Source: Thermoleophilales bacterium
GTDB taxonomy: Bacteria > Actinomycetota > Thermoleophilia > Solirubrobacterales > 70-9
Assembly: GCA_020636955.1 (NCBI GenBank)
Contig: JACJWY010000004.1
Coordinates: forward strand, 1 to 64,000
Reading direction: 5' to 3'
Length of the DNA stretch: 64,000 nt
Below the pieces are notes generated by a model, which was given only the letters and a program-made list of their open reading frames with translations, had not been told where the DNA came from and ran no database searches. This document shows positions 16,718 to 25,448 of the stretch, one piece after another. The position numbers were made by a program, and so were the translations under genes. Each line of letters starts with the position of its first letter. Positions within the stretch are counted from its first letter, which is position 1.

Positions 16718-16743
16718 CACTTCCGGGCGACCGGTCGGGCCTC

Positions 16744-16749
16744 TACGCT
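16744..16749 (+). promoter_or_regulatory. TACGCT -10-like box, leaderless start of scpA
   Basis: TACGCT is 7 nt before the scpA ATG at 16757 with no Shine-Dalgarno sequence. Confidence 0.45.
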
Positions 16750-16756
16750 CCCCGGG

Positions 16757-17521
16757 ATGGGTTCTTCCAGACTGGACCTGGACCTCGATCTGGATCTCGA
16801 TGTATTCATCGGGCCCTTCGACCTGCTCCTCAGCATCGTGCTGAGAGAGGAAATCAGCTTGCTGGAGGTCGAACTCGGTGAAATCGTCGCCCGGTATGTC
16901 GAGCGGCTCGAAGAGCAGGGGGAACTCGAACTCGAAGTAGCGACCGAATTCCTGGTGCTGATTGCAGCGCTGCTGGAACTCAAATCCCGTCTGATGCTTC
17001 CGGGTGCCGAAGAGGACCTGGCCGATATGGAGCCGGCGGAGGCGGTCGAGGAACTGGTTGCGAGGATGCTCGAGTACCGGCGATACCGGGACGCCGGCCG
17101 GGCCCTGAAGGAGCACTTCGAAAGCCAGCGAGGCTTCCTTTATCGCTCGGCGCCGCTGCCGCCCGAATTGCGGCGGGTCGAGGTCGAGTCCGCCGAGAAG
17201 GTTTACGAACCGGAGCAGCTTGCCTCCGCGCTCGGTGACCTGCTCGAACCCCCGCCACGCCCCGACCTTTCCCACCTCCGGGCCACGGTCTCTCTGCGCC
17301 GTCGGCTTTCGGTGGTTCGGTCGCTGCTTCTCAACCGGCCGGTGTTCGATTTCGACGACGAGTTCGGCCGCGAGGACCGGATGACCCAGGCGGTTACGAT
17401 CTTCGCCCTGCTTGATCTCTACAAGAAGGGCGAGGCCATCTGGGAGCAGAACGAATCCTGCGGTCCGATTACCGTCAAACGGGTCCAGGCCGGGCAGAAT
17501 GGACTGGCAAAGACCGCATGA
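16757..17521 (+). CDS. scpA: Segregation and condensation protein ScpA (kleisin)
   Basis: ScpA is the kleisin that bridges the SMC heads and binds a ScpB dimer. 254 aa, usual length. The N-terminal kleisin domain carries FIGPFDLLLSIVLREEISLL and the conserved EFLVLIAALLELKSRLML; the C-terminal winged helix is near VTIFALLDLYKKGEA. An Asp/Leu alternating stretch (residues 5-15) is unusual. It overlaps scpB by 4 bp. Its SMC partner is encoded at 56.8-59.2 kb and is itself unusual. Confidence 0.93.
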   Translation: MGSSRLDLDLDLDLDVFIGPFDLLLSIVLREEISLLEVELGEIVARYVERLEEQGELELEVATEFLVLIAALLELKSRLMLPGAEEDLADMEPAEAVEELVARMLEYRRYRDAGRALKEHFESQRGFLYRSAPLPPELRRVEVESAEKVYEPEQLASALGDLLEPPPRPDLSHLRATVSLRRRLSVVRSLLLNRPVFDFDDEFGREDRMTQAVTIFALLDLYKKGEAIWEQNESCGPITVKRVQAGQNGLAKTA

Positions 17522-18129
17522 GCGAGGAAACGGAAATGATTGAAACGGAACCGGTCCTGGGCGACCTGGCCCGTCGGGTGGAATCACTGCTTTTCCTGTC
17601 CAATCAGCCGGTGACCGAGATCTCCCTTGCCGAGGCCTGCGAGGTCGAGCTGGACGAGGTTCAGGCTGCCGTGTCCGAACTCGAGGCGGATCTGGCACCT
17701 GGCCGCCGGGGACTGGTCATGAGAAGGGTCGGCGGAGGGTTGATTCTCGCCAGCGATCCCGAATCCGAAACCGCCGCCCGCCGGCTGCTCTCGAAGCCGC
17801 GAACTCCGCCGCTAACCCAGGCCCAGGCCGAGACCCTCGCTATCGTCGCCTACCTGCAGCCGGTCGCCAGACCGGAGATAGCGCGCATCAGGGGGGTTTC
17901 TTCCGAATCGGCGGTCAACAGTCTCAGCGAACGAGGCCTGATCGAGGAGTCCGGACGCTCCCGGTTCGGAGCAGCGATCTATCGCACCTCGCCACTCTTC
18001 GAGAAGGTGTTCGGTCTCGAAGGCCTCGAGGCCCTGCCCGATCCGACCCGTTTCGATCCCACCCCGGACGACGAAAGGGAAATCCGGGAAAGGTTGCTGG
18101 CGGCCGGCGAGCAGCGCGCCGAAGCCTGA
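17518..18129 (+). CDS. scpB: Segregation and condensation protein ScpB
   Basis: ScpB is the kite-family subunit of the SMC-ScpAB condensin. 203 aa, two winged helices: VESLLFLSNQPVTEISLAEA in the first and QAQAETLAIVAYLQPVARPE followed by IARIRGV in the second, the most conserved ScpB stretch. ATG overlaps the scpA stop (ATGA). Its C-terminal ~20 residues are charged. Confidence 0.94.
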   Translation: MSEETEMIETEPVLGDLARRVESLLFLSNQPVTEISLAEACEVELDEVQAAVSELEADLAPGRRGLVMRRVGGGLILASDPESETAARRLLSKPRTPPLTQAQAETLAIVAYLQPVARPEIARIRGVSSESAVNSLSERGLIEESGRSRFGAAIYRTSPLFEKVFGLEGLEALPDPTRFDPTPDDEREIRERLLAAGEQRAEA

Positions 18130-18221
18130 GCCGAACCTGTGGGAACCCTGAGGGGCGCCGCCCGAACCGGTAGCTTTCCGGGCGCCGTATCACCCAGTCC
18201 ACTCTTGCCAGGGAGAACCTC

Positions 18222-19379
18222 TTGAAGAAGCTTGCCGTCCTGCTTGCCTTGCTTGCCTCCGTTTTCGCCGTCACCGCCTGCGGGAGCAGCAAGAACCCGA
18301 CGATCACCCCGGACACGCTCGCTTCCGCCATGGACGAGGTCTGCACGGACACCAACGCGGACTTCGAGGCTCTGGGTACCCGCGGGCTGACAATGCCTGC
18401 GATCGCCGCCGAATTTCAGGGTTATGCAGAGGTGCGCCAGGCCGTGATCGACGGCTTCGACGAGCTCAACACCGACGATGACGCCAAGAAGGAACTCCAG
18501 CCCTACATCGACGCGTCGGAAAAGGTGGTCGCCCAGGACAAGGCGATCGCCAAGGCCGCGGCGGAAAACGACCAGAAGGCCATGAACCAGGCATTTGCGG
18601 CCCAGGGTGCCGCCTTCAATGAACGCGACAAGGCGGCCAGGGAACTCGGCACCAAGGTCTGCGGCCAGCCGGCGGACATCAAGGTGGAGCCGACCGGGAC
18701 CGCACCGCCGGATGACCTTGACGCCTACCAGCCGAAGAACTCGGTCGACGATGCGGTCGCCAAATACATAAAGGCAGCGCAGTCCGGGAACTGCGGGCTG
18801 ATCAACGCCAACCGTCACACCGACGCGGGTGACCTTGACGAACCGAATTGCGCATCGGTTCAGAAGTCGCTGGCGAACGCCAAGGTCGCCGGCACCGAAA
18901 GCTACGGGCCGGTGGCCCAGGCGGAAATCGTCGGGGCTGACGGCACCCACTTCACGAGTTACTTCGTCACCGACCTCGACGGCAACCTTAGATACGGCGG
19001 CGATGCGATCCACGATCAGGGCGGGCTGCGCCCGGCGCCGGAAGGAAACGATTCCCAGGCGACCGCCGAAGCCACGGTCCAGGCGATCCGCGACGACGAT
19101 GCGGCCGCCTTCAACGAAACCCTTCCCTTCGAGGACAGTCCATTCTGGATCAAGGGCGAAAAGGTGGACAAGTTCGGAGATGGCGAATACAACGCCGAAT
19201 TCATCAAGGACATCAAGGACGGGGACGCGGAGCCGGTCCAGCTCGGCCTGAACTCGGCCTGGGGCTTCTACTTCCTCGAGGGGAGCAAGTACGACTGGGT
19301 CATTTCGACGATCCACATCCCCGGCGTCGGCGGGAAATACCGCTTCAGCGGCTACTACCCGATCCCCAAACCAGACTGA
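18222..19379 (+). CDS. Predicted lipoprotein of unknown function
   Basis: 385 aa. TTG start with GGGAG about 7 nt upstream. The N-terminus is a lipoprotein signal peptide: KK, a hydrophobic core LAVLLALLASVFAV and a lipobox VTAC with cysteine near residue 20, followed by GSS. Residues ~30-165 are predicted mostly helical and charged; residues ~170-385 look like a mixed alpha/beta region with a repeated DD/AEATVQAIRDDDAAAF-type helix, reminiscent of export-associated stress-response lipoproteins, but no family is recognised. It stands alone; the 92-bp spacer before it contains a GC-rich hairpin (18154-18187) whose loop carries TAGCTT. Confidence 0.75.
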   Translation: MKKLAVLLALLASVFAVTACGSSKNPTITPDTLASAMDEVCTDTNADFEALGTRGLTMPAIAAEFQGYAEVRQAVIDGFDELNTDDDAKKELQPYIDASEKVVAQDKAIAKAAAENDQKAMNQAFAAQGAAFNERDKAARELGTKVCGQPADIKVEPTGTAPPDDLDAYQPKNSVDDAVAKYIKAAQSGNCGLINANRHTDAGDLDEPNCASVQKSLANAKVAGTESYGPVAQAEIVGADGTHFTSYFVTDLDGNLRYGGDAIHDQGGLRPAPEGNDSQATAEATVQAIRDDDAAAFNETLPFEDSPFWIKGEKVDKFGDGEYNAEFIKDIKDGDAEPVQLGLNSAWGFYFLEGSKYDWVISTIHIPGVGGKYRFSGYYPIPKPD

Positions 19380-19449
19380 TCCCGGCTCCGGTCGGTTCCG
19401 GGTTCCTGTCGATCCCCGGGTTGGCTGATCGGGCTGACATAGTTGAGCC

Positions 19450-20148
19450 ATGAGGCTGGCCAAGTACCTTGCCCATGCTGGCGTCGCTTCCCGACGGAAA
19501 TCCGAGGCGATCATCGCTGCCGGGCGGGTCCGGGTCGGTGGCAAGGTGGTGACCGATCCCGCCTTCGGGGTCGAGACGGGGGACGACATCCGCCTGGACG
19601 GGCATCAGGTGGAACCCGAAGGCCGGGAGGTCTGGATGCTCAACAAGCCCCTCGACGTCATCTCAACCGCCGACGAGCCGGGTAAACGGATCGCGGTGGT
19701 GGACCTGGTGGACAGCACGGCAAGGCTTTATCCGGTCGGCCGGCTCGACGCCGATTCGACCGGCCTGATCCTGCTCAGCAATGACGGCGAGCTGGCCAAC
19801 CGCCTTACCCATCCCCGGTACGAGGTCGAGAAAACCTACCGGGTGAGGTTGAAGAAGCCGGTTACCGACGAGGCGATCACTCAGCTTCAGAAGGGTGTGA
19901 AGCTCGAAGATGGCCCGACCGCCCCGGCAGCCGTGAAGAAGCTTGGGGAGCGGGAACTCGATGTGACGATCCACGAAGGCCGAAACCGCCAGGTTCGGCG
20001 GATGGCCGAGGCGATCGGCAACGAGGTGGTCTCCCTCCAGCGGATTTCGCTCGGTTCCCTGAAGCTCGGAAGGCTTGCTACCGGCAAGGCGAGGCTGCTC
20101 GACGAACGCGAGGTGGAGCGGCTCTGGAAAGATGCAGGCGATGACTGA
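19450..20148 (+). CDS. rluB: 23S rRNA pseudouridine synthase (RsuA/RluB family)
   Basis: 232 aa, N-terminal S4 RNA-binding domain (LAKYLAHAGVASRRKSEAII) and a RsuA/RluB/RluE/RluF catalytic domain with the catalytic aspartate in GRLDADSTGLILLSNDG (about residue 100), then EKTYRV and the ending HEGRNRQVRRMAEAIG. RluB modifies helix 89 of 23S rRNA; the subfamily is the usual one in actinobacteria, where it follows scpB, as it nearly does here. It overlaps the aroH start. Confidence 0.9.
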   Translation: MRLAKYLAHAGVASRRKSEAIIAAGRVRVGGKVVTDPAFGVETGDDIRLDGHQVEPEGREVWMLNKPLDVISTADEPGKRIAVVDLVDSTARLYPVGRLDADSTGLILLSNDGELANRLTHPRYEVEKTYRVRLKKPVTDEAITQLQKGVKLEDGPTAPAAVKKLGERELDVTIHEGRNRQVRRMAEAIGNEVVSLQRISLGSLKLGRLATGKARLLDEREVERLWKDAGDD

Positions 20149-20527
20149 TCCAGAGGCAGAAGGTATGCGGGTCACCGCGATCCGCGGGGCGGTGAAATCG
20201 GAGAATGCCGCCGATGCGATCCTCGATGCGACCGAAGAACTGATGCGGGAGATCGTTTCCGTCAACGACCTCGAACCGGACCAGATGATCAGCGCGATAT
20301 TCACCACCACCGAGGACCTCGACTGCGAATTCCCGGCCGTCGCGGCGCGTCGCATGGGGCTGAACGATGTGCCCCTCATGTGCGCGAGGGAAATCCCGGT
20401 GCCGGGAGCGATGTCCGGTGTGATTCGCGTGATGCTTCATACCTATCTCCCTTCCGGGGTCAAGGCCCGGCATGTCTACCTGGGCGAGACCCGAAACCTG
20501 CGGGCCGATCTCGACGCCGCCCAGTGA
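20141..20527 (+). CDS. aroH: Chorismate mutase, AroH class
   Basis: Converts chorismate to prephenate, first step to Phe and Tyr. 128 aa from ATG 20141 (which overlaps the rluB stop), matching the Bacillus AroH size; ATG 20165, with GAGG 8 nt upstream, is the alternative and begins right at VTAIRGAVKSENA. Signature pieces: FTTTEDLDCEFPAVAARRMG, VPLMCAREIPVPGAM and IRVMLHTYLP. Its stop codon lies in the first copy of a 21-bp tandem duplication. First gene of the aromatic cluster. Confidence 0.92.
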   Translation: MTDPEAEGMRVTAIRGAVKSENAADAILDATEELMREIVSVNDLEPDQMISAIFTTTEDLDCEFPAVAARRMGLNDVPLMCAREIPVPGAMSGVIRVMLHTYLPSGVKARHVYLGETRNLRADLDAAQ

Positions 20528-20561
20528 GCCTGAACCCCCGCCCAGTGAGCCTGAACCCCCG
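20520..20561. repeat. Perfect 21-bp tandem duplication at the aroH-hisC junction
   Basis: The 21-bp unit at 20520-20540 is repeated exactly at 20541-20561. It begins CCCAGTGAGCC and includes the last codon and stop of aroH. In the hisC frame it would encode PPSEPEP twice. The hisC ATG follows 7 bp later. Confidence 0.9.
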
Positions 20562-20567
20562 AAGAAG

Positions 20568-21680
20568 ATGACCGTCCGATTCAACAGCCACCTGACCTCG
20601 ATCCCGGGTTACACGCCGGGAGTCCCCAAGGGACATACCGCCGAAGACGTAGCCGGCTCCGACCTGGCCCAGCTTGCTTCCAACGAGTCGCCTTTCCCGC
20701 CGCTGCCGGAAGTGGTCGAGGCGATCACCAGGGCGGCCGGCGCGATGAACCGTTACCCCGACCCGGCGGCCACCAGGCTCCGGCGAAGGCTGGCCGACCG
20801 GCACGAGATCGAGCCCGGCCAGATCTCGGTCGCCAACGGCTCCTGCGATTTCCTGCTCGCTGCGGCCGAGGCCCTGCTTGAACCCGGGGCCGAGATCGTC
20901 TACGCGTGGCCGTCGTTTTCGATGTATCCGAACATGGCCGCGATGACCGGTGCCCGCGAGATCCAGGTGCCGCTGAACGAGGACCAGACCCACGACCTCG
21001 AGGCGATGCTGGACGAAATCACGGCGGCAACCCAGATCGTGATCGTCTGCAACCCGAACAACCCGACCGGCACCTACATCCCCTTCGCCGAGATTTCGGA
21101 TTTCGTCAGCCGGGTGCCGGATCACGTGCTGGTGATCATCGACGAGGCCTACATCGAATTCCAGACCCGGGACGACCCGGCGCTCACCGTGGACCTGCTC
21201 AAGGATTTTTCGAACCTGGTCCTGCTGAGAACCTTCAGCAAGACCCACTCCCTGGCCGGGCTGCGGGTGGGCTACGCGATGGCCTCGCCTGCCTTCAACG
21301 GCGCGGTCAACGCGGTCCGCCAGCCTTTCAGCGTCAATGCCCTGGCCCAGGCGGCCGCGGTCGAGGCGCTCGAGCACGGTGACCAGGTGCAGCGGCAGAT
21401 CGAAAAGTCGATCATCGAGCGGGTCCGGATCGAAAGCGAAGTCAGGGATCTCGGCCTGACCACGGCCGACACCGAGGCAAACTTCTCCTGGATCTCGCTC
21501 GGGGAGAGGGGCCCGGAGATCGAGGATGAGGTGGTCGGAGTGCTTGCCGCGGCAGGCATCGTGGTGCGCCCCGGCAGGTTGCTCGGCGGCCCCGGATGGC
21601 TTCGGGTTTCTTACGGAACGTCAGAGGAAAACGATCGCTTCGTGGCTGCGCTGGGCGAGGCGATCGAACTACACGGCTGA
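20568..21680 (+). CDS. hisC: Histidinol-phosphate / aromatic aminotransferase (class II PLP enzyme)
   Basis: 370 aa, fold type I aminotransferase of the HisC family. LASNESPFPPLPEV at the N-terminus, CNPNNPTGTYIP, IIDEAYIEF and the PLP lysine in RTFSKTHSLAGLRVGYAM (about residue 225). The frame is open upstream; ATG 20568 matches the family start. Because it sits between chorismate mutase and DAHP synthase rather than in a his operon, the likely in vivo role is transamination of phenylpyruvate or 4-hydroxyphenylpyruvate; that is inference, and a dual HisC role is possible. Confidence 0.9.
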   Translation: MTVRFNSHLTSIPGYTPGVPKGHTAEDVAGSDLAQLASNESPFPPLPEVVEAITRAAGAMNRYPDPAATRLRRRLADRHEIEPGQISVANGSCDFLLAAAEALLEPGAEIVYAWPSFSMYPNMAAMTGAREIQVPLNEDQTHDLEAMLDEITAATQIVIVCNPNNPTGTYIPFAEISDFVSRVPDHVLVIIDEAYIEFQTRDDPALTVDLLKDFSNLVLLRTFSKTHSLAGLRVGYAMASPAFNGAVNAVRQPFSVNALAQAAAVEALEHGDQVQRQIEKSIIERVRIESEVRDLGLTTADTEANFSWISLGERGPEIEDEVVGVLAAAGIVVRPGRLLGGPGWLRVSYGTSEENDRFVAALGEAIELHG

Positions 21681-21736
21681 TCCCCGCAGCGCCGGCCTGT
21701 GGCATCGGCGCCCGCCACCTGATACAAAATCATCCA

Positions 21737-21838
21737 ATGCAGCAGCAGACCGACAGCCGCCTCGCCGCCTCCGGCCCGGCCCTCCGCTACAGCGGAGCCC
21801 TCGGTGCTGCCTTTTATTCCTATTGGCGATTCGTCTAG
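21737..21838 (+). CDS. Aromatic-rich leader peptide upstream of aroF
   Basis: A 33-codon frame starts at ATG 21737 in the hisC-aroF spacer and ends FYSYWRFV then TAG. Six aromatic residues (Y at about 22, then F-Y-S-Y-W-R-F) crowd the end, as in attenuation peptides that sense charged tRNA-Phe/Tyr/Trp. The upstream TACAAAAT is an AT-rich island in GC-rich DNA and could be a -10. Downstream, 21839-21975 can form competing stems such as GCGGG/CCCGC and GGTTG/CAACC. The DAHP synthase gene follows 137 bp after the stop. Confidence 0.6.
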   Translation: MQQQTDSRLAASGPALRYSGALGAAFYSYWRFV

Positions 21839-21975
21839 GCGTCCGTCCGGTCCGCGGGTTGTTTCCCGCCAGCTAAACAGCAACCGCCGGGCGCCGCGTA
21901 ATTCGGTGTCGCCTGCTGCCTGACGGCCGGGCGAAAAGTAAAGTCTTTGGCAGTACAGGAAAGGTAGAAGCGAAA
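21839..21975 (+). promoter_or_regulatory. Probable attenuator region between leader peptide and aroF
   Basis: No gene fits in this 137-bp stretch. It holds GCGGG-TTGTTT-CCCGC near 21859-21874, an overlapping alternative GGTTG with CAACC and TTT with AAA, and several GC-rich segments before aroF, a layout expected of mutually exclusive antiterminator/terminator folds. A clear T-run terminator was not found by eye, so control may act on translation or through Rho. AGGAAAGG lies about 13 nt before the aroF ATG. Confidence 0.4.
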
Positions 21976-23001
21976 ATGATGATCGTGATGAAAGAGGGGG
22001 CGACCGAAGAGGAGATCGCCCACGTAGTGGAACGGGTCGAGAAAATCGGTTGCTCGGCACATATTTCCGAGGGTGAACTGCTTACCGTGATCGGAGCAAT
22101 CGGTGATCGCGGCAAGGTGGCGGACCTGGGCCTGGAAGGTGCCCCGGGGGTCGACCATGTGACGCCGATCTCGAAGCCGTACAAGCTGGCTTCCCGGGAA
22201 ACGAAGCAGGGCGCGGATTCCGTGCTGGAGATCGGAGGGCGAAAAGTCGGGGGCACCAACTTCGCGCTGATGGCCGGGCCGTGCACGGTCGAGAACCGGG
22301 ACCAGATGCTGGCCTCGGCCGAGGCAGTGGCAGTCGCCGGGGCGACCATGCTGCGGGGCGGGGCGTACAAGCCGCGAACCTCGCCGTACAGCTTCCAGGG
22401 GCTGGGTCGCGAGGGTCTCAGGCTGCTGGCCGAAGCCCGCGAGCGAACCGGCCTGCCGATCGTCACCGAACTGCTTGATCTGCGTGACATCGACGATGTG
22501 GTCGAGGTGGCCGACGTGATCCAGATCGGTGCCCGCAACATGCAGAATTACGCGCTGCTTTCCGAGGCCGGCAAGTCGGGCAAGGCCGTGCTGCTGAAGC
22601 GCGGACTCTCGGCCACGATCGAGGAGCTCTTGATGGCTTCCGAGTACATCCTCAAGGAAGGCAACGAGAACGTGATGCTCTGCGAGCGCGGCATCCGCAC
22701 TTACGAGACCGCCTACCGCTTCACGCTCGACCTGCTGGCCGTACCTGCCCTCAAGGAGCAGACCCACCTGCCGGTGATCATCGATCCGAGCCACGCGCCG
22801 GGTCGTCGCGACTGGGTCGAGTCGATGTCCCTCGCCGCCGCGGCTTCGGGTGCCGACGGGATCATCATCGAAGTCCACAACGAGCCCGAGAAGGCGATCT
22901 GCGATGCCGCCCAGCAGGTTCCGACCTCCGAATTCCAGCAGCTGACGAACAAGCTGGAGACGATCACCGGCGTGGTCGGCAAGACGATCTCGCGGGCCTG
23001 A
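21976..23001 (+). CDS. aroF: 3-deoxy-7-phosphoheptulonate (DAHP) synthase, type I-beta with N-terminal regulatory domain
   Basis: First committed enzyme of the shikimate pathway: PEP plus erythrose-4-phosphate to DAHP. 341 aa. Residues ~1-70 form the ferredoxin-like regulatory domain seen in the Thermotoga type (binds Tyr/Phe); the barrel follows with LMAGPCTVENRDQ, RGGAYKPRTSPYSFQG, QIGARNMQNYALL, LLKRG and IIDPSHAPGRRD. Allosteric feedback by aromatic amino acids is therefore likely, in addition to the leader-peptide control suggested upstream. tyrA follows after 18 bp. Confidence 0.95.
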   Translation: MMIVMKEGATEEEIAHVVERVEKIGCSAHISEGELLTVIGAIGDRGKVADLGLEGAPGVDHVTPISKPYKLASRETKQGADSVLEIGGRKVGGTNFALMAGPCTVENRDQMLASAEAVAVAGATMLRGGAYKPRTSPYSFQGLGREGLRLLAEARERTGLPIVTELLDLRDIDDVVEVADVIQIGARNMQNYALLSEAGKSGKAVLLKRGLSATIEELLMASEYILKEGNENVMLCERGIRTYETAYRFTLDLLAVPALKEQTHLPVIIDPSHAPGRRDWVESMSLAAAASGADGIIIEVHNEPEKAICDAAQQVPTSEFQQLTNKLETITGVVGKTISRA

Positions 23002-23019
23002 GGTACAGGGGCAGCCGAG

Positions 23020-24093
23020 ATGAAACTGGCCGTCCTCGGAGTCGGGCTTATCGGAGGCTCGATCGGCCTCTCAGCCCGGGACCGTGGCCTGGCCGAAGTC
23101 ACCGGCTGGGTCCGGAACCCGGACCGGGCCGAGGAATGCATCAAGGTCGGAGCCGTCGACCACATGGCCGGCACGGTCGAAGAGGCCTGCGCCGACGCCG
23201 ATGTCGTGGTCTGCTGTGCCTCGGTCGGGCATCTGGTCGAGATGGGCCGGAAGGCGCTCGACGCCGCCCCGGCGGACTGCGTGGTGACCGATGTCGGCTC
23301 GACCAAGCAGGAACTGGTCGAGGCACTCGGCGGCGACCGGCGCTTCATCGGCGGCCATCCCCTGGCCGGAGCCGAAACGGCCGGCGTTGCCAACGCGCGG
23401 GCTGATCTCTATGAAGGCGCCCGCTGGTACCTGACCCCGACCTCCGAATCCGAGGGCATGCTGCTGGACCGGCTGCAGAAGCTGGTCAAGGGCCTGGGGG
23501 CCAAGCCGGTGGCGATCGACGCTGCCGAACACGACCGGGCGATGGCCGTAGTCAGCCACCTGCCCCATGTATTTGCCAATCAGCTGGCCGCCCAGGGCAG
23601 ACCCGGCACCGAACGCCTGGGCGCGCTCGCTCCCAGCCTTCGGGACGGTACCCGGGTGGCCGGCTCCAACCCGGGCATCTGGGGCGAGATCTTTGCGACC
23701 AACCACGAGGCCGTGGTCGCCGCGATCGAGGAATCGATCGCCGGCCTTGAGCGGGCCAGGGAAGTGATCGGTTCGGCCAATCCGGAACGGATCGAGAAGT
23801 GGCAGGCCGCAGTCGGCGAGGACCGGGCGGCGCTATCGGCAACCGAGACCGCCGGCGAGGCGACCCACGAGCTGCGGGTGCTGGTCCCCAACCAGCCCGG
23901 GGTGCTGGCCGAGCTGGCGCTGGCGCTGGGCCGGGCCGGGGTCAACATCACCGACATGTCGCTCGACCCTGCTCCCGACATGAGCAGCGGCGCGATCTCC
24001 CTCTGGGTAGCTGGCGAAGGCGAGGCCGAGAAGGCCGAGGAATGCATCGCCGGGCTCGGCCACTCGGTCAGCCAGGTAATGACCGGATCGTGA
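23020..24093 (+). CDS. tyrA: Prephenate dehydrogenase with C-terminal ACT domain
   Basis: NAD(P)-dependent oxidative decarboxylation of prephenate to 4-hydroxyphenylpyruvate. 357 aa: Rossmann loop LGVGLIGGSIGLSARD, VTDVGSTKQELV, FIGGHPLAGAETAG with the conserved substrate-side histidine, VSHLPHVFANQLA, and from about residue 285 an ACT domain (LRVLVPNQPGVLAELALALG) that typically gives tyrosine feedback. It is followed by aroA 7 bp later. Confidence 0.94.
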   Translation: MKLAVLGVGLIGGSIGLSARDRGLAEVTGWVRNPDRAEECIKVGAVDHMAGTVEEACADADVVVCCASVGHLVEMGRKALDAAPADCVVTDVGSTKQELVEALGGDRRFIGGHPLAGAETAGVANARADLYEGARWYLTPTSESEGMLLDRLQKLVKGLGAKPVAIDAAEHDRAMAVVSHLPHVFANQLAAQGRPGTERLGALAPSLRDGTRVAGSNPGIWGEIFATNHEAVVAAIEESIAGLERAREVIGSANPERIEKWQAAVGEDRAALSATETAGEATHELRVLVPNQPGVLAELALALGRAGVNITDMSLDPAPDMSSGAISLWVAGEGEAEKAEECIAGLGHSVSQVMTGS

Positions 24094-24100
24094 GCAGGTA

Positions 24101-25431
24101 GTGAGCGGTCACGAAATCGGCTTGGGCGGCGGCGAACGGGCCACCTTCCAGCCTTCAGGGCCGCTTCGGGGTTCCCTTACCCCGCCGGCCGACAAGTCGA
24201 TTTCCCACCGGGCGGCAATCATCGGCGCGATCGCCGACGGTTCGACCCGGGTAACCAACTTCCTCGACTCCGATGACACCCGCTCGACTCTTTCGGCGGT
24301 GGCGGGCCTGGGGGCGATGGTCAATCCGGAGCCGCTCAACGCGATGCCGGATCAGTTCTCGATCGAAGGAGTCGGTCCGTCCGGGCCACGCAGCCTCGGC
24401 CAGATCGACGTCGGCAATGCCGGCACCCTGATGCGACCTGCTCCTGGCTGGCTGGCCGGCTGCGATGGCGGTCTCTGGCGGTTGAACGGCGACGCATCGA
24501 TCAGGAAGCGTCCGGTCGACCGATCGCCGATCCGCTGCGCCTGATGGGAGCCGCGCTGATCGAGGTAACCGGCGACCGCTGCCCAATGGATCCGGATTGA
24601 CGGCCACCATCTGCGGGCATCGAATACGAACTTCCGGTCGCCTCGGCCCAGGTCAAGTCCTGCATCCTGCTGGCCGGTTTGAACGCCGAAGGTCCGACCA
24701 CCGTGATCGAGCCAGTCGCGACTCGCGATCACACCGAAGTCATGCTGGCCGCGGCCGGGGCCGACATCATGCGCGAGCAGGGCCGGGTTACGATCAGGCC
24801 GGGGGCGAAGCTGAAACTGGACGAGGTCGAGGTGCCCGCCGACATTTCTTCCGCCGCCTTCTTCCTCGTCGCGGCCTCAATCGTTGAAGGCTCCGAGGTC
24901 GTGGTCGATCGCTGTGGAATCAACCCGACTCGCACCGGCATCATCGACATCCTCCGTCGCATGGGCGCCGAGATCGAGATCGAACCCCAGGCCGGGGCGG
25001 AGGGCGAGCCGATCGCCCGGATCACCGTCCGCTCGGCGCCCCTCACCGGTACCCGGATTGAAGGCGCGGAGATCCCCCTGGCGATCGACGAGCTGCCGAT
25101 CATCGCGCTCGCCGCCTGCTTCGCCGAAGGCGAAACGGTGATCGCCGACGCCGAGGAACTCAGGGCCAAGGAATCGGACCGGATCGCCGTGGTGGTCGGT
25201 GCGCTGGCCGGCTTCGGGGCCAACATCGAGGCCCGCGAAGACGGCATGCGGATCATTGGTACCGGCACTCTCAAGGGCGGCCAGGTCGATTCCCACGGTG
25301 ACCACCGCATCGCCATGCTCGGTGCGGTCGCCGGCATCGCCAGTCGGGAAGGGGTGACGGTCGAAGGAATGGACGCCGCCGCAGTCAGCTACCCGACCTT
25401 CCAGCAGGACCTCGCCCGTCTCCTAGGCTGA
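24101..25431 (+). pseudogene. aroA: 3-phosphoshikimate 1-carboxyvinyltransferase (EPSP synthase), interrupted by frameshifts
   Basis: EPSP synthase joins shikimate-3-phosphate and PEP. The start (GTG 24101) and first ~110 residues are clean (PADKSISHRAAIIGAIADGS, then GNAGTLMR). Between about 24435 and 24640 the frame is lost several times; the expected RPVDR...LRLMGA and YELPVASAQVKSCILLAGL are readable only by changing frame. From about 24640 to the stop the frame is intact and carries ELPIIALAACFAEGE, RAKESDRIA and DHRIAM. Total length fits one full gene. Neighbouring genes of the pathway are intact and the gene would normally be needed, so sequencing or assembly error is more likely than real decay. 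Confidence 0.85.
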
Positions 25432-25448
25432 CCCGGAAATTTTGCTGC

